From NCBI RefSeq assembly GCF_009602465.1, contig NZ_WBKP01000006.1:55321-119320 (forward strand): a DNA stretch of 64,000 nucleotides. Direction: 5' to 3'. The notes below the pieces were generated by a model that saw nothing but the letters and a program-made list of their open reading frames with translations, was not told the origin of the DNA and did not search any database. This document shows, in pieces, positions 53,325 to 62,188 of this stretch (position 1 is its first letter; each line of letters opens with the position of its first letter). This stretch comes from Cumulibacter manganitolerans. GTDB taxonomy: Bacteria; Actinomycetota; Actinomycetes; Mycobacteriales; Antricoccaceae. The translations under genes were made by a program, and so were the position numbers.

Positions 53325-54508
53325 CAGTCCATCTCCAGATCCGCGAGCGCGGCCAAGCCGGACTCGAGTCGTTCGTCCATGTCGGGGTCCACGTCCGGCA
53401 GCAGCGGCGCGATCGGCGGCAGCTCGCCCAGGTCCCGCAGCCCCAGCTTCTCCAGGAACAGCCCGGTGGTCGACAGCAACCCGCCGCCGGAGCCCTCCTC
53501 GTGCCCGGACTCCTCGATCAGCTCGCGCAGCAGCAGGGTGCGGACGACGCCGTCGACGTTGACGCCGCGGATCGCCGACACCCGGGCCCGGGTCACCGGC
53601 TGCCGGTACGCGATGACCGCGAGGGTCTCCAGCGCGGCCTGGGTGAGGCGCGTCTTCTGGCCGTCCAGCACGAAGCGCTCGACGGCCGGGGCGAACTGCT
53701 CGCGGGTGTAGAGCCGCCATCCACCGGCGGCCTCGCGCAGCTGGAAGCCGCGGCCCTGCTCGTCGTACTCGGCCTGCAGCGCCTGCAGGTGCTCCAGCGC
53801 GACGTCCTCGCCGATGCCGATCGCGCGCGCGATGTCGACCGTCGGCGTGGGCGTGTCGACCACCAGCAGGACGGATTCGAGCGCCGGGTTGATGTCGGAC
53901 TCCAGGATCGTCATGAGCTGGTCGCTCTCGCGAGCTTCCTCGCCGTCGGCGGGCCGTGGCGGCAGCTCGATCTCGACCGGCTGCCCTTGCTCGACGGGCT
54001 GCCCCACCACGGTCGTCGAGCCCTCGTCGACGGGCTGCCCCGCCACGGTCGTCGAGCCGTCGTCGACCGGCTGCCCCACCACGGTCGTCGAGCGAGCGGA
54101 GCCGCTAGGCGAAGCGACGTCGAGACGCGGCGAGGAGACGTCAAGACCCGGCGCGGTGACGTCAAGACCCGGCGCGGTGACGCTGTCGGCTTGCGGCGTC
54201 TCGACGTCGCTCGTTCCTCGCTCGCTCGACGACCGTTGGATCGCCTCCCGCACGGTCGTCGAGCCGTCGTCGACGGGCTGCCCCGCCACGGTCGTCGAGC
54301 CGTCGTCGACGGGCTGCCCCGCCACGGTCGTCGAGCCCTCTTCGACGGGCTGCCCCGCCACGGTCGTCGAGCGAGCGGAGCCGCTAGGCGAAGCGACGTC
54401 GAGACGCGGCGACCCGTCGGACGGTGTCGAGCCGTCGGACGGTGTCGAGTCGTCGGACGTCGCCGGCTCGGCGTTCGCCGGCTCGTCGGGCGGCTGGGGA
54501 TCGGTCAT
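53324..54508 (-). CDS. scpB: segregation and condensation protein B with repeat-derived N-terminal extension
   Basis: A 394-residue kleisin-associated winged-helix protein of the SMC complex. The normal ScpB core runs from about residue 199 to 394 (LESDINPALESVLLVVDTP, LTQAALETLAVIAYRQPVTR, GLFLEKLGLRDLGELP). Before it lie about 170 unusual residues, mostly built from a 12-residue repeat STTV(A/V)GQPV(D/E)(D/E)G plus two copies of SPRLDVASPSGSARSTTV and the piece SSSERGTSDVET. These are translated intergenic-type repeats (see repeat entry). The extension keeps frame without stops. ATG 54508 overlaps the scpA stop; an internal ATG at residue 199 has no good ribosome site. Confidence 0.93.
   Translation of the reverse strand: MTDPQPPDEPANAEPATSDDSTPSDGSTPSDGSPRLDVASPSGSARSTTVAGQPVEEGSTTVAGQPVDDGSTTVAGQPVDDGSTTVREAIQRSSSERGTSDVETPQADSVTAPGLDVTAPGLDVSSPRLDVASPSGSARSTTVVGQPVDDGSTTVAGQPVDEGSTTVVGQPVEQGQPVEIELPPRPADGEEARESDQLMTILESDINPALESVLLVVDTPTPTVDIARAIGIGEDVALEHLQALQAEYDEQGRGFQLREAAGGWRLYTREQFAPAVERFVLDGQKTRLTQAALETLAVIAYRQPVTRARVSAIRGVNVDGVVRTLLLRELIEESGHEEGSGGGLLSTTGLFLEKLGLRDLGELPPIAPLLPDVDPDMDERLESGLAALADLEMD
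53981..54411. repeat. 36-bp tandem repeats and dispersed-element pieces inside scpB
   Basis: Two blocks of 36-bp tandem units (each with CACGGTCGTCGAGC and GACGGGCTGCCCC) are separated by element-like pieces. Two 54-bp copies start at 54080 and 54358 (CACGGTCGTCGAGCGAGCGG). Between them, an inverted 50-bp stretch at 54189-54238 matches the intergenic element at 44561-44610 at 48 of 50 bases. All lie in one open frame of scpB. Confidence 0.88.
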
Positions 54509-55485
54509 GCGTATTCCTCGTCGGGGTCGTGCGCGGGCGGTCGCGGTTCGGCGGTGTCGTCGGCGCACCAGCGGACGTTCAGGTCGCCCAGCGGCGCGAC
54601 CTGCTCGAACATGACCGCCTTGTCGCGATAGAGCTCGAGCAGACCGAGGAACCTCGCGACCACCTCCAGGGTATGCGTGCAGTCCTCGGTGAGCTCCCGG
54701 AAGGTGAGCTGCTTCCTTCGGGCCAACCGCTCGCGCATCAGCGACATCTGCTCGCCGACCGACACCTGCGCCGCGTGCAGATGGTCCAGGCGGACGGTCT
54801 CCGGCTCCTTGGGCGTCATCACCCGCTCGGCGATGCGGGCGAACCGTTCGGGTCCCACACCGATCAGCAGCTCGGGCAGCGCCTCCGCGTAGCGCGGCTC
54901 GAGGGACACCCCGCGCGGGTAGCGGCGTCCGGCCGTCCGGATCATCTCGGCGATCGCCGAGGCGACCTGCTTGTACGCGCGGTACTGCAGCAGGCGGGCG
55001 AACAGCAAATCGCGGGCCTCCAGCAGCGCGAGGTCCTCCTCGTCGTCGACCTCCGCCCTCGGCAGCAGGCGCGCGGTCTTCAGGTCGAGCAGGGTGGCCG
55101 CGACGAGCAGGAACTCGGTGGCCTGCGCGAGGTTCCACGAGTCGCCGTCGCGGCGGATGTGCGCGATGAAGTCGTCGGTGACCTTCGACAGCGACACCTC
55201 GGTCACGTCGAGCTTGTGCTTGCTGATCAGCTGCAGCAGCAGGTCGAACGGTCCCTCGAAGTTCGTGAGGTGCACGGTGAACCGGGCACGGTCGTGCCCC
55301 GCCTCGGGATCAGCGAGCTGCATGTCCGGTGGCGCGGCCTGGTCGGACGCCGAGCCCTCCCCCGCGTCGGACGCCAACGCGTCTCCGACCGACGCCGGAG
55401 CGTCCCTGTCGGACGCCGGAGCGTCGCCGTGGGACGCCCACGCGTCACCGACGGACGCCGGGGCGTCCCCCGCCTCCTCCGTCAC
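54505..55485 (-). CDS. scpA: segregation and condensation protein A with heptapeptide-repeat N-terminus
   Basis: A 326-residue kleisin of the SMC complex. Residues 3-48 are about six units of a seven-residue repeat like GDAPASV/GDAWASH/GDAPASD. The ScpA core begins FTVHLTNFEGPFDLLLQLIS near residue 68, with KLDVTEVSLSKVTDDFIAHI and AAPL-type C-terminal winged helix (FRELTEDCTHTLEVVARFL). GTG 55485 shares GTGA with the parA stop. It bridges SMC heads with ScpB. Confidence 0.94.
   Translation of the reverse strand: MTEEAGDAPASVGDAWASHGDAPASDRDAPASVGDALASDAGEGSASDQAAPPDMQLADPEAGHDRARFTVHLTNFEGPFDLLLQLISKHKLDVTEVSLSKVTDDFIAHIRRDGDSWNLAQATEFLLVAATLLDLKTARLLPRAEVDDEEDLALLEARDLLFARLLQYRAYKQVASAIAEMIRTAGRRYPRGVSLEPRYAEALPELLIGVGPERFARIAERVMTPKEPETVRLDHLHAAQVSVGEQMSLMRERLARRKQLTFRELTEDCTHTLEVVARFLGLLELYRDKAVMFEQVAPLGDLNVRWCADDTAEPRPPAHDPDEEYA
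55341..55476. repeat. 21-bp tandem repeats at the 5' end of scpA
   Basis: The unit GGCGACGCGTGGGCGTCC-like (minus strand) recurs every 21 bases about six times and encodes the GDAPASV-type heptads. Expansion by slippage is likely. It has no sequence similarity to the scpB 36-bp repeat that I can see. Confidence 0.7.
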
Positions 55486-56636
55486 GGCTGGTCGTCGCGG
55501 GCCAGGATCTCGCGCGCGAGGTTGCGGTAGGCCTCCGCGGCGGGCGACGTGGGTGCCCAGGACGTGATCGGCTCACCGGCGACGGTCGTCTCCGGGAAGC
55601 GCACGGTGCGGTTGATGGTGGTCTGGAAGACCGTGTCGCCGAACGCCTCCACGATGCGGGTGAATACCTCGCGCGCGTGGATGGTGCGCGGGTCGTACAT
55701 GGTGGCGAGGATGCCCTCGAGCTCCAGGTCGGGGTTCAGCCGGTCGCGCACCTTCTCGACGGTGTCGATCAGCAGCGCCACACCGCGCAGCGAGAAGTAC
55801 TCGCACTCGAGCGGGATGAGCACGCCGCGGGCGGCGGTCAGCGCGTTGACGGTGAGCAGGCCGAGCGAGGGCTGGCAGTCGATGAGGATGTAGTCGTACT
55901 GCGGCAGCAGCGGCCGCAGCACCCGCTCGAGGGTCTGCTCGCGCGCCACCTCGTTGACCAGCTGGATCTCGGCCGCGGACAGGTCGATGTTGGCCGGCAG
56001 CAGGTCGACGTTCTTGACCCGGGTGCGCAGCACGACGTCCTGCGCGCTGGCGGCACGGTCGACCAGCAGGTTGTAGACGGTGAGGTCCAGATCGTGCGGG
56101 GCGATGCCGAGGCCGACCGACAGCGCGCCCTGCGGGTCGAAGTCGACCAGCAGCACCCGGCGACCGAACTCCGCGAGCGCCGCGCCGAGGTTGATCGTCG
56201 AGGTGGTCTTGCCGACGCCGCCCTTCTGGTTGCACACCGCGAGGACGGCGGCCGGGCCGGTTGCCTGCACGGGGCGCGGATCCGGCAGCGGACGCTGGCG
56301 TGCCTTCGCGGGGTCCTCGCCCATGCCGCCGCGGCGCTTTTTCTCCGTCGTCACCGCCTCCCCGCTGTTCGCCGCGTCCGCGTCCGCCGCGGAGGGAGCA
56401 CCCTCGAGGTCACGTCGAGGGTCGCTGTGCGATCCACTCTCGACCTCAGGTTGAGAGTGAGACATTGTCGGTGACACGCCCTCGACGACGGGGGTCACCG
56501 GCCCGAGTGCGGCGCCCTGACCGGCTCCCGGATCGGCCGCATCGAGGTGCTCGTCGACCCGGTAGGTGGGCGGCTCATCGACCCCAAGGTCGGCATGAAA
56601 GTCCTGCTCAGGAGCGTTATCTGGCGGGTACGACAT
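55482..56636 (-). CDS. parA: ParA/Soj-family chromosome partitioning ATPase
   Basis: A 384-residue deviant-Walker ATPase. Residues 1-125 are a polar, Asp/Ala/Pro-rich extension that looks disordered. The core begins AAVLAVCNQKGGVGKTTST with Walker A at 138-145, VLLVDFDPQGALSVGLGI near 165 and YILIDCQPSLGLLTVNAL near 255. This is the copy linked to scpA/scpB, distinct from the origin-proximal parAB pair, since no parB is adjacent. ATG 56636 begins the family-type MSYPP sequence. Confidence 0.9.
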   Translation of the reverse strand: MSYPPDNAPEQDFHADLGVDEPPTYRVDEHLDAADPGAGQGAALGPVTPVVEGVSPTMSHSQPEVESGSHSDPRRDLEGAPSAADADAANSGEAVTTEKKRRGGMGEDPAKARQRPLPDPRPVQATGPAAVLAVCNQKGGVGKTTSTINLGAALAEFGRRVLLVDFDPQGALSVGLGIAPHDLDLTVYNLLVDRAASAQDVVLRTRVKNVDLLPANIDLSAAEIQLVNEVAREQTLERVLRPLLPQYDYILIDCQPSLGLLTVNALTAARGVLIPLECEYFSLRGVALLIDTVEKVRDRLNPDLELEGILATMYDPRTIHAREVFTRIVEAFGDTVFQTTINRTVRFPETTVAGEPITSWAPTSPAAEAYRNLAREILARDDQP

Positions 56637-56716
56637 GATGCGGTATCAAGACCTCTCGGTCGGACTCTCGGGCGGTTGCCGACAAAGTCTATCGGCCTCG
56701 AGCAGCGGGTCCGCCG

Positions 56717-57649
56717 CTATCGGGCGCGTGGGTGGCTGGTCGCGTAGACCTCACGCAGCTTGTCGACAGTCACGAGGGTGTAGACCTGCGTCGTCGTGAC
56801 CGACGCGTGCCCGAGCAGCTCCTGCACGACGCGGACGTCGGCCCCACCGTCCAGCAGATGGGTGGCGAAGGAGTGCCGCAGGCTGTGCGGGGAGACGTCG
56901 CCGGTGAGCTGGGCGCGCTCGGCGCAGGCGCGCAGGATCGCCCAGGCGCTCTGCCGCGACAGCGGACCGCCGCGGGAGTTAAGGAACAGCCGCGGCGTGG
57001 AGCGTCCCGCCGCGGCCAGCGTCGGGCGGGCGCGCACCCGGTAGGCCTCGATCGCCTGCAGGGCGAACGAGCCCACCGGCACGATGCGTTCCTTGTCGCC
57101 CTTGCCGCGGATCCGCACGGCCCGGGTGGCCGGGTCGATGTCGTCCACGTCCAGCCCGAGGGCCTCGGAGATGCGGGCACCGGTGCCGTACAGGAACTCC
57201 AGCAGCGCCCGGTCGCGCAGCGCCAGCGGCGAGTCGTCGTGCAGCGCCGCCTCGAGCAGCCGCTCGACGTCGGCCACGTCGAGCGCCTTGGGCAGCCGCT
57301 TGCGCGGTGTGGGCGGGCGGACGTCGTGCGCCACGTCGGCGTCCACGAGGCGCTCGCGGGCGGCGAACTTGTGCAGGCCGCGGACCGCGACGACGGTCCG
57401 CGCCGCCGAGGTGGTCGACAGCGCGGGATGCTCGTCGTCGCCCTCGCGGACGTGCGCGGCGAACCCCGAGACGTCGGCGGTACGGACGTCGCTCAGCTCG
57501 TGCAGCCCGCGACCGGCCAGCCAGGCGGTGTACCGCGAGAGGTCCCGGCGGTACGCCGCGAGCGTGTTGCCGGCGAGGCCGCGTTCGACGGCCAGATGGT
57601 CGAGGTAGGCGCGGGCGACCCGCTCGGCAGTGCGGGCCGGCTCAGCCAC
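56717..57649 (-). CDS. xerD: site-specific tyrosine recombinase XerD
   Basis: A 310-residue recombinase that resolves chromosome dimers at dif with XerC. The N-terminal SAM-like core-binding domain ([20 protein letters not shown]) covers about 10-110. The catalytic domain carries Arg in [10 protein letters not shown] near 160, Lys in [25 protein letters not shown] near 255, LGHASVTT and the nucleophile Tyr290 in TQVYT. GTG 57649 overlaps the ald end by eight bases. Xer genes stand near scpAB in actinobacteria. Confidence 0.94.
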   Translation of the reverse strand: MAEPARTAERVARAYLDHLAVERGLAGNTLAAYRRDLSRYTAWLAGRGLHELSDVRTADVSGFAAHVREGDDEHPALSTTSAARTVVAVRGLHKFAARERLVDADVAHDVRPPTPRKRLPKALDVADVERLLEAALHDDSPLALRDRALLEFLYGTGARISEALGLDVDDIDPATRAVRIRGKGDKERIVPVGSFALQAIEAYRVRARPTLAAAGRSTPRLFLNSRGGPLSRQSAWAILRACAERAQLTGDVSPHSLRHSFATHLLDGGADVRVVQELLGHASVTTTQVYTLVTVDKLREVYATSHPRAR

Positions 57650-58757
57650 CGAACGGCTGCCATTCGAAGCCGTGCGCGGCCGCGACGGCCTCGGCGACCA
57701 GCGTGCCGCCGGCGACGTTGACGCCCGCGGCGAGCGCCCGATCGGTCGCGGTCGCCGTCTCGAACCCGCGGTCGGCGAGCGCCACGGCGTACGGCAGGGT
57801 CGCGTTCGTCAGGGCGACCGTGGAGGTGGCTGGTACCGCGCCGGGCACGTTGGAGACGGCGTAGAAGATCGAGCCGTGCACCCGGTACGTCGGGTCGTCG
57901 TGGCTGGTGGGGCGGGTGTCCTCGAAGCAGCCGCCCTGGTCGACGGCGAGATCGACCAGCACCGACCCGGGCTTCATCGCCGCGACCATCTCGTTGGTGA
58001 CCACGTGCGGCGCCTTCGCGCCGCGCACCAGCACGGCGCCGATGACGACGTCCGCGGCCAGCACCGCTCGCTCGACGGAGTCGGTGGTCGCCACCACGGT
58101 CTGCACCGCGCCGCGGAAGAAGTGGTCGGCCGCGGCCAGCGCCGCGATGTTGTTGTCCATCAGCACCACGCGGGCCTGCATGCCGGCGGCGATCTGGGCC
58201 GCGCGCATGCCGCTGGCTCCGGCGCCGATGACGACGACCTGGGCGGCGTACACCCCGGTCACTCCCCCGAACAGCATCCCGCGGCCGCCGTTGGGCTTGA
58301 GCATCGCGTGCGCGGCGATCTGCGGCGCGAGGGCGCCGGCGACCTCGGACATCGGTGCAAGCAGCGGCAGCCGGCCGTCGTCGGTCTGCACCATCTCGTA
58401 GCCGATGGCGTTGATGCCGCTGGACATCAGGGCCTCGGTGGTCTCGCGGGACGCCGCGAGGTGCAGGTAGGTGAAGAGGGTCAGCCCCGAGCGCAGCTGG
58501 CGGTACTCCTCGGACGTCGGCTCCTTGACCTTCAGGACCAGGTCGCTCTCGCCCCACACGTCGTCCGCGGAGGAGACGATGCGGGCACCGGCGAGCACGT
58601 ATTCGTCGTTCTCGATCGCCGAGCCGACGCCGGCGTTGGTCTCGACAAGCACCTCGTGGCCCCGCAGGTGCAGCTCCCGCGCACCGGCAGGCGTGAGCGC
58701 CACCCGGTACTCGTTGTTCTTCGTCTCGCGGGGTACGCCGACTCGCATGCTGCTCAC
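57642..58757 (-). CDS. ald: alanine dehydrogenase
   Basis: A 371-residue NAD-dependent enzyme interconverting alanine and pyruvate plus ammonia. Seen: [20 protein letters not shown] at the start with the substrate Arg, [14 protein letters not shown] near 70, TYLHLAAS with the catalytic His near 99, and the Rossmann motif [17 protein letters not shown] near 172. A catalytic Asp lies in [12 protein letters not shown] near 270. GTG 58757 is favoured because AAAGG sits six bases upstream; ATG 58748 is an alternative. Confidence 0.95.
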   Translation of the reverse strand: MSSMRVGVPRETKNNEYRVALTPAGARELHLRGHEVLVETNAGVGSAIENDEYVLAGARIVSSADDVWGESDLVLKVKEPTSEEYRQLRSGLTLFTYLHLAASRETTEALMSSGINAIGYEMVQTDDGRLPLLAPMSEVAGALAPQIAAHAMLKPNGGRGMLFGGVTGVYAAQVVVIGAGASGMRAAQIAAGMQARVVLMDNNIAALAAADHFFRGAVQTVVATTDSVERAVLAADVVIGAVLVRGAKAPHVVTNEMVAAMKPGSVLVDLAVDQGGCFEDTRPTSHDDPTYRVHGSIFYAVSNVPGAVPATSTVALTNATLPYAVALADRGFETATATDRALAAGVNVAGGTLVAEAVAAAHGFEWQPFGG

Positions 58758-58839
58758 TCTGCCTTTCTGCCCACTGCGGGATCACCCGCCCGGATGAGAC
58801 GACCATATCGGCCGGGGCGCATGACGTAGCCTCGTCGGC

Positions 58840-60684
58840 GTGGAATCGACGCAGCAGACCAGCACCCCGCAGGCCGGCGGCGACGTCCCGAACGTGCTCC
58901 GCAACGCGGCTACCCGCAGCACCATCGACGGCGTCACCACCTTGTTCGCACCCGTCGGAGGGCGCACCAGGGCGACCCTGTCCTTCCGGGTCGGCACCTC
59001 CGACGAGGCGCTGCACGAGCGCGGCATCACCCACCTGATCGGGCACCTGGCCAGCGCCGCCGCCGACCAGGAGACCCGGGACTGCCCGGTGACGGTCAGC
59101 GCCTCCACGATGAGCTTCCATTTCGCCGGCAACGCGCTCGCCGTCGCCAACGAGATCGGCGCGGTCAGCCACTGGATCAGCACCGCGGCGAACGCGCGTC
59201 TCGACGCGCGGGCGCTGGAGAAGGCGCGGACCGCCGCCGAGCTCGACCAGCGCGCGAGCGCCGCCGAGCACCTCGGCGTGCTGCGGCACCGGTTCGGTCC
59301 CCGGTGGGCGTCCGGCTCGTACCCCGAGCACTCGCTGGCGCAGCTGACCGCCGAGGACGTGCAGGCGTGGGTCGCCCGCTACCTCACCGCGCAGAACGCC
59401 GTGCTGGCGATCAGCGGCACGAAGGCCACCACGCTGCGGGTCCCGCTCCCGCCGGGCGAGTACCGGCCGGTCCCCGAGCTGCCGGCCGGCACGCTGACGA
59501 TGCCGGCGCTGCTGGCCACCGAGACGCCGACGGTGAGCCTCAGCGGGCTGATCACCACCGACCCCAACCGGCTCGACCGGGACCGCGCGGCGGCCGGGCT
59601 GACCACCGAGATCATGCGCTCGCGCATCGGATACGCGCTCGGGCGCCGCTACGGGCGCGAGCTCACCGTGCAGGGCAGCCCCATGACGCTCGGCCCCACC
59701 GCCGTGCACAGCGTCGTGTGGGCGGACGTCGACGCGGAGCGCGAGGCCAAGGTCGCCGACATCGCGGCGGAGTCGCTGACCGTGCTCGTCTCGCGCAAGC
59801 TCGTCGAGGGCGAGCTCGAGGCGCACGTCAAGCGCCGGCTGGCGATGTACGAGCGCGCCGCGGCGAGCCCCCGCGGCGCCCACGAGCTGCTGCACCGGCA
59901 GGCCCTCGGCGCGCTGAACAGCGTGCCGTGGTCGTTGGCGCTCGAGCGCCGGATGGTGGGCACCGTCTCCGCCGACCTCGTCGGCAGCCAGCTCGACAGC
60001 ATCGGCGCGACCACGGTGCTGGCGATGCGCCGCACCGACCCGCCGGTGCGCCGCTGGGCGGAACCGGCCGGCGGAGCGCCGTTCACCCCGGACGGCGAGG
60101 TGTTCAGGTCCCGGCCGGCGTACGGCCTCAGCGCCCGCAGCCACCCGACGCGGCTGATCATCGGCGCCGAGGGCATCACGGTGCGCAGCACCGACCGCCC
60201 CGATCGCCAGGAACGCTGGAACACGATCGCCCTCGACCAGCGGTGGGACGACGGTAGGCACCTCCTGACCAGCGACTACGGCACCAGCCTCGACATCACC
60301 CCGGAGACCTGGCTGGCGCCGGACCTCGTGGTGGACGCCGTCCGCGCGCACCTGCCGGAGGGCACCTCGGTGGTGCGGATGGGCCCGCGCAGCACCCCGG
60401 CCCCCGCACCGCTGAAGGTCACCGACCGGGTCGCCCCGGCGTGGTGGTGGGCGGCGTCCGCGGTCGCTTTCGTCGTCGCGGTGCTCGCCGTTCTGCCGGT
60501 CTGGGCAGGCTCGCTGGCGTGGCTGCGCTGGGTGCTGCTCGCGCTCGCGGTGGTGGTGCTGGTCGTCGCCGGCTCGTGGGCGCTCGACACCGCGCTCACC
60601 GAGCGCCGCCTGCGCCACCCCGGCAGTCCCGCGCCCTCCGACGAGCCGGCCGAGGAACCGGCCGACGAAGCCTCCGCGCCCTGA
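58840..60684 (+). CDS. membrane-anchored M16-like (insulinase-fold) protein with degenerate zinc site
   Basis: A 614-residue protein with an M16 peptidase-like N-terminal domain (VTTLFAPVGGRTRATLSFRV; GTSDEALHERGITHLIGHLA). The family zinc motif HxxEH reads HLIGH at 65-69, so the catalytic Glu is Gly. A second M16-like half (LLATETPTVSLSGLITTD; AVHSVVWADVDAEREAKV) follows. A C-terminal domain ends with two membrane helices (about 537-557 and 563-584) and an acidic tail. It is probably an inactive partner or scaffold at the membrane. GTG 58840 is the first start; the ribosome site is weak. No active M16 partner gene is adjacent. Confidence 0.78.
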   Translation: MESTQQTSTPQAGGDVPNVLRNAATRSTIDGVTTLFAPVGGRTRATLSFRVGTSDEALHERGITHLIGHLASAAADQETRDCPVTVSASTMSFHFAGNALAVANEIGAVSHWISTAANARLDARALEKARTAAELDQRASAAEHLGVLRHRFGPRWASGSYPEHSLAQLTAEDVQAWVARYLTAQNAVLAISGTKATTLRVPLPPGEYRPVPELPAGTLTMPALLATETPTVSLSGLITTDPNRLDRDRAAAGLTTEIMRSRIGYALGRRYGRELTVQGSPMTLGPTAVHSVVWADVDAEREAKVADIAAESLTVLVSRKLVEGELEAHVKRRLAMYERAAASPRGAHELLHRQALGALNSVPWSLALERRMVGTVSADLVGSQLDSIGATTVLAMRRTDPPVRRWAEPAGGAPFTPDGEVFRSRPAYGLSARSHPTRLIIGAEGITVRSTDRPDRQERWNTIALDQRWDDGRHLLTSDYGTSLDITPETWLAPDLVVDAVRAHLPEGTSVVRMGPRSTPAPAPLKVTDRVAPAWWWAASAVAFVVAVLAVLPVWAGSLAWLRWVLLALAVVVLVVAGSWALDTALTERRLRHPGSPAPSDEPAEEPADEASAP

Positions 60685-60702
60685 CCGCCAGCCGGCTCGT
60701 TC

Positions 60703-60754
60703 GCGGCGCACTTCGGTACCGAAACGTGCATGGTTCGGTACCGGAGTACGCCGC
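60703..60754. terminator. hairpin at a convergent gene end, family 1 copy B
   Basis: Arms 60703-60723 and 60734-60754 pair with two mismatches around a 10-base loop. The sequence is nearly that of the hairpin at 32955-33010 (shared CTTCGGTACCG core). It lies between the M16-like gene (plus) and nuoN (minus), so it can end both. Confidence 0.7.
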
Positions 60755-60774
60755 AGACCGGTCCGAGCAGGCCG

Positions 60775-62181
60775 TCAGCCCACCAGATGCGGCCACAGCA
60801 GACCCGTCGCCGCGCCCAGCAGCAGGCTGATGACGGCGGCGGCGACGGCGGTAGCGGCCGCCCACGGCACCGGCTGGGGCCGGTCGCCGTCCACCGCCGG
60901 CTGGAACGCCGGGACGATCCACCGCAGGTAGTAGAACAGACTGAGGACCGTGTTGAGCAGGACGACGATCGCCAGCCACGCGAACCCACCGTCCCACGCG
61001 GCGGACGCCGTCGTGAGCTTGCCGACGAAGATCGCCGCGGGCGGCGTCCCCAGCAAGCCCAGCAGGACGACGAGCAGCGACCCCGCCAGCCAGGGCCGGG
61101 AGCGGGACAGCCCGCGGTAGGACTCCAGCGTCCGCCACTGCGGCAGCGCTGCCACGACGGCGAACGCGCCGATGTTCGTCACGGCGTACGCGGCCAGGTA
61201 CAGCAGCAGCGACGGCAGCGCGAGCGGGGTGTGGCCGGCGACCGACACCGGCACCAGCGCGTACCCCACCTGGCTCACCGTCGACCAGCCCAGCAGCCGG
61301 CGCGGGTCGCGCTGCGCGTAGGCGGCGAGGTTGCCCAGCGTCATGCTGGCGGTGGCCAGCACCGCCACCAGCCAGGCCCAGGTCTGCGGCCCCGGCAGCT
61401 GCTCGACGAGCCGGTAGGCCGCCACGAGGGCGCCGATCTTGGGGACCGTCGACAGGTAGGTGGCCGCGGTGCTCGAGCTGCCCTGCACCGCGTCGGGCAC
61501 CCAGAAGTGCGCCGGCACGCCGCCCGCTTCGAACAGCAGGCCGGCGAGCACCAGCAGCCCTCCCCCGGCGACCGCCGCCGACGGCGCCTGCGCGAGCGCG
61601 CCGCGCAGCTCCCCGTACGTGGTGACGCCGCCGATCCCCCACAGCACGGTCACGCCGAGCAGCAGGAAGATCCCGAACAACGCGCCCATCAGGTAGGCCT
61701 TGAGCGCGGCCTCGGCCGACGCGGGCCTGTGGATCACCCCGACCAGCCCGTACAGCGGGATGCTGGCGAGCAGGAACCCCACCGCCAGCAGCAGCAAGTC
61801 GGCCGCCCCGCCGACCACGAGGACGCCGGTCGTCGACAGCAGCAGCAGGACGTAGACCTCGCTCTCCCGCGGGTGGTCGCGGACCTCGTCGCCGGCCAGC
61901 AGCACGATCAGCAGGCTCGCCAGGATCGCGATGATGCGCCCGACGCCGGTGGCGGTGCCGAGCGCGAAGGTGCCCTCGAACGCCGAGCCGCTCTGCATCG
62001 TCGCCGGCGGGTCGGCCAGGTCGACCACCGCGACGACGGCAGCGCTCAGCAGCCCGACCGCGGTCACGACGCGCCCCGGCCATTGGCGAGTGCGCGGCGA
62101 GAACGAGCCGGCGACCAGCACTACGAGCGCGGTCACCAGCAGCAGCGCCTCCGGCAGGACCGCGCGGACGTCGCTCAGCAC
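60775..62181 (-). CDS. nuoN: NADH-quinone oxidoreductase subunit N
   Basis: A 468-residue proton-pumping subunit of complex I with about 14 hydrophobic segments. Seen: LLSTTGVLVVGGAADLLLLA near 95, LYGLVGVIHRPASAEAALKA near 125 with the conserved Lys, GVPAHFWVPDAVQGSSSTAA near 215, and LLGWSTVSQVGYALVPVSV near 280. GTG 62181 follows nuoM by seven bases. It is the last gene of the nuo operon. Confidence 0.95.
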   Translation of the reverse strand: MLSDVRAVLPEALLLVTALVVLVAGSFSPRTRQWPGRVVTAVGLLSAAVVAVVDLADPPATMQSGSAFEGTFALGTATGVGRIIAILASLLIVLLAGDEVRDHPRESEVYVLLLLSTTGVLVVGGAADLLLLAVGFLLASIPLYGLVGVIHRPASAEAALKAYLMGALFGIFLLLGVTVLWGIGGVTTYGELRGALAQAPSAAVAGGGLLVLAGLLFEAGGVPAHFWVPDAVQGSSSTAATYLSTVPKIGALVAAYRLVEQLPGPQTWAWLVAVLATASMTLGNLAAYAQRDPRRLLGWSTVSQVGYALVPVSVAGHTPLALPSLLLYLAAYAVTNIGAFAVVAALPQWRTLESYRGLSRSRPWLAGSLLVVLLGLLGTPPAAIFVGKLTTASAAWDGGFAWLAIVVLLNTVLSLFYYLRWIVPAFQPAVDGDRPQPVPWAAATAVAAAVISLLLGAATGLLWPHLVG

Positions 62182-62188
62182 GCGCGCG

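Noticed and set aside
53981..54411. Repeat array considered as a CRISPR
   Set aside because: Units are contiguous 36-bp tandem copies without unique spacers, lie in an open frame of scpB, and no cas gene is present.
56717..57649. Tyrosine recombinase as a mobile-element integrase
   Set aside because: Length, motif set and position next to parA-scpA-scpB fit chromosomal XerD, and there are no other mobile genes around it.
57493..60711. 1072-codon open frame on the minus strand opposite the M16-like gene
   Set aside because: It is the antisense of ald/xerD and the M16-like gene in GC-rich DNA. The predicted product is Arg/Gly/Ala-rich with no domain, and the plus-strand frame shows real M16 motifs.
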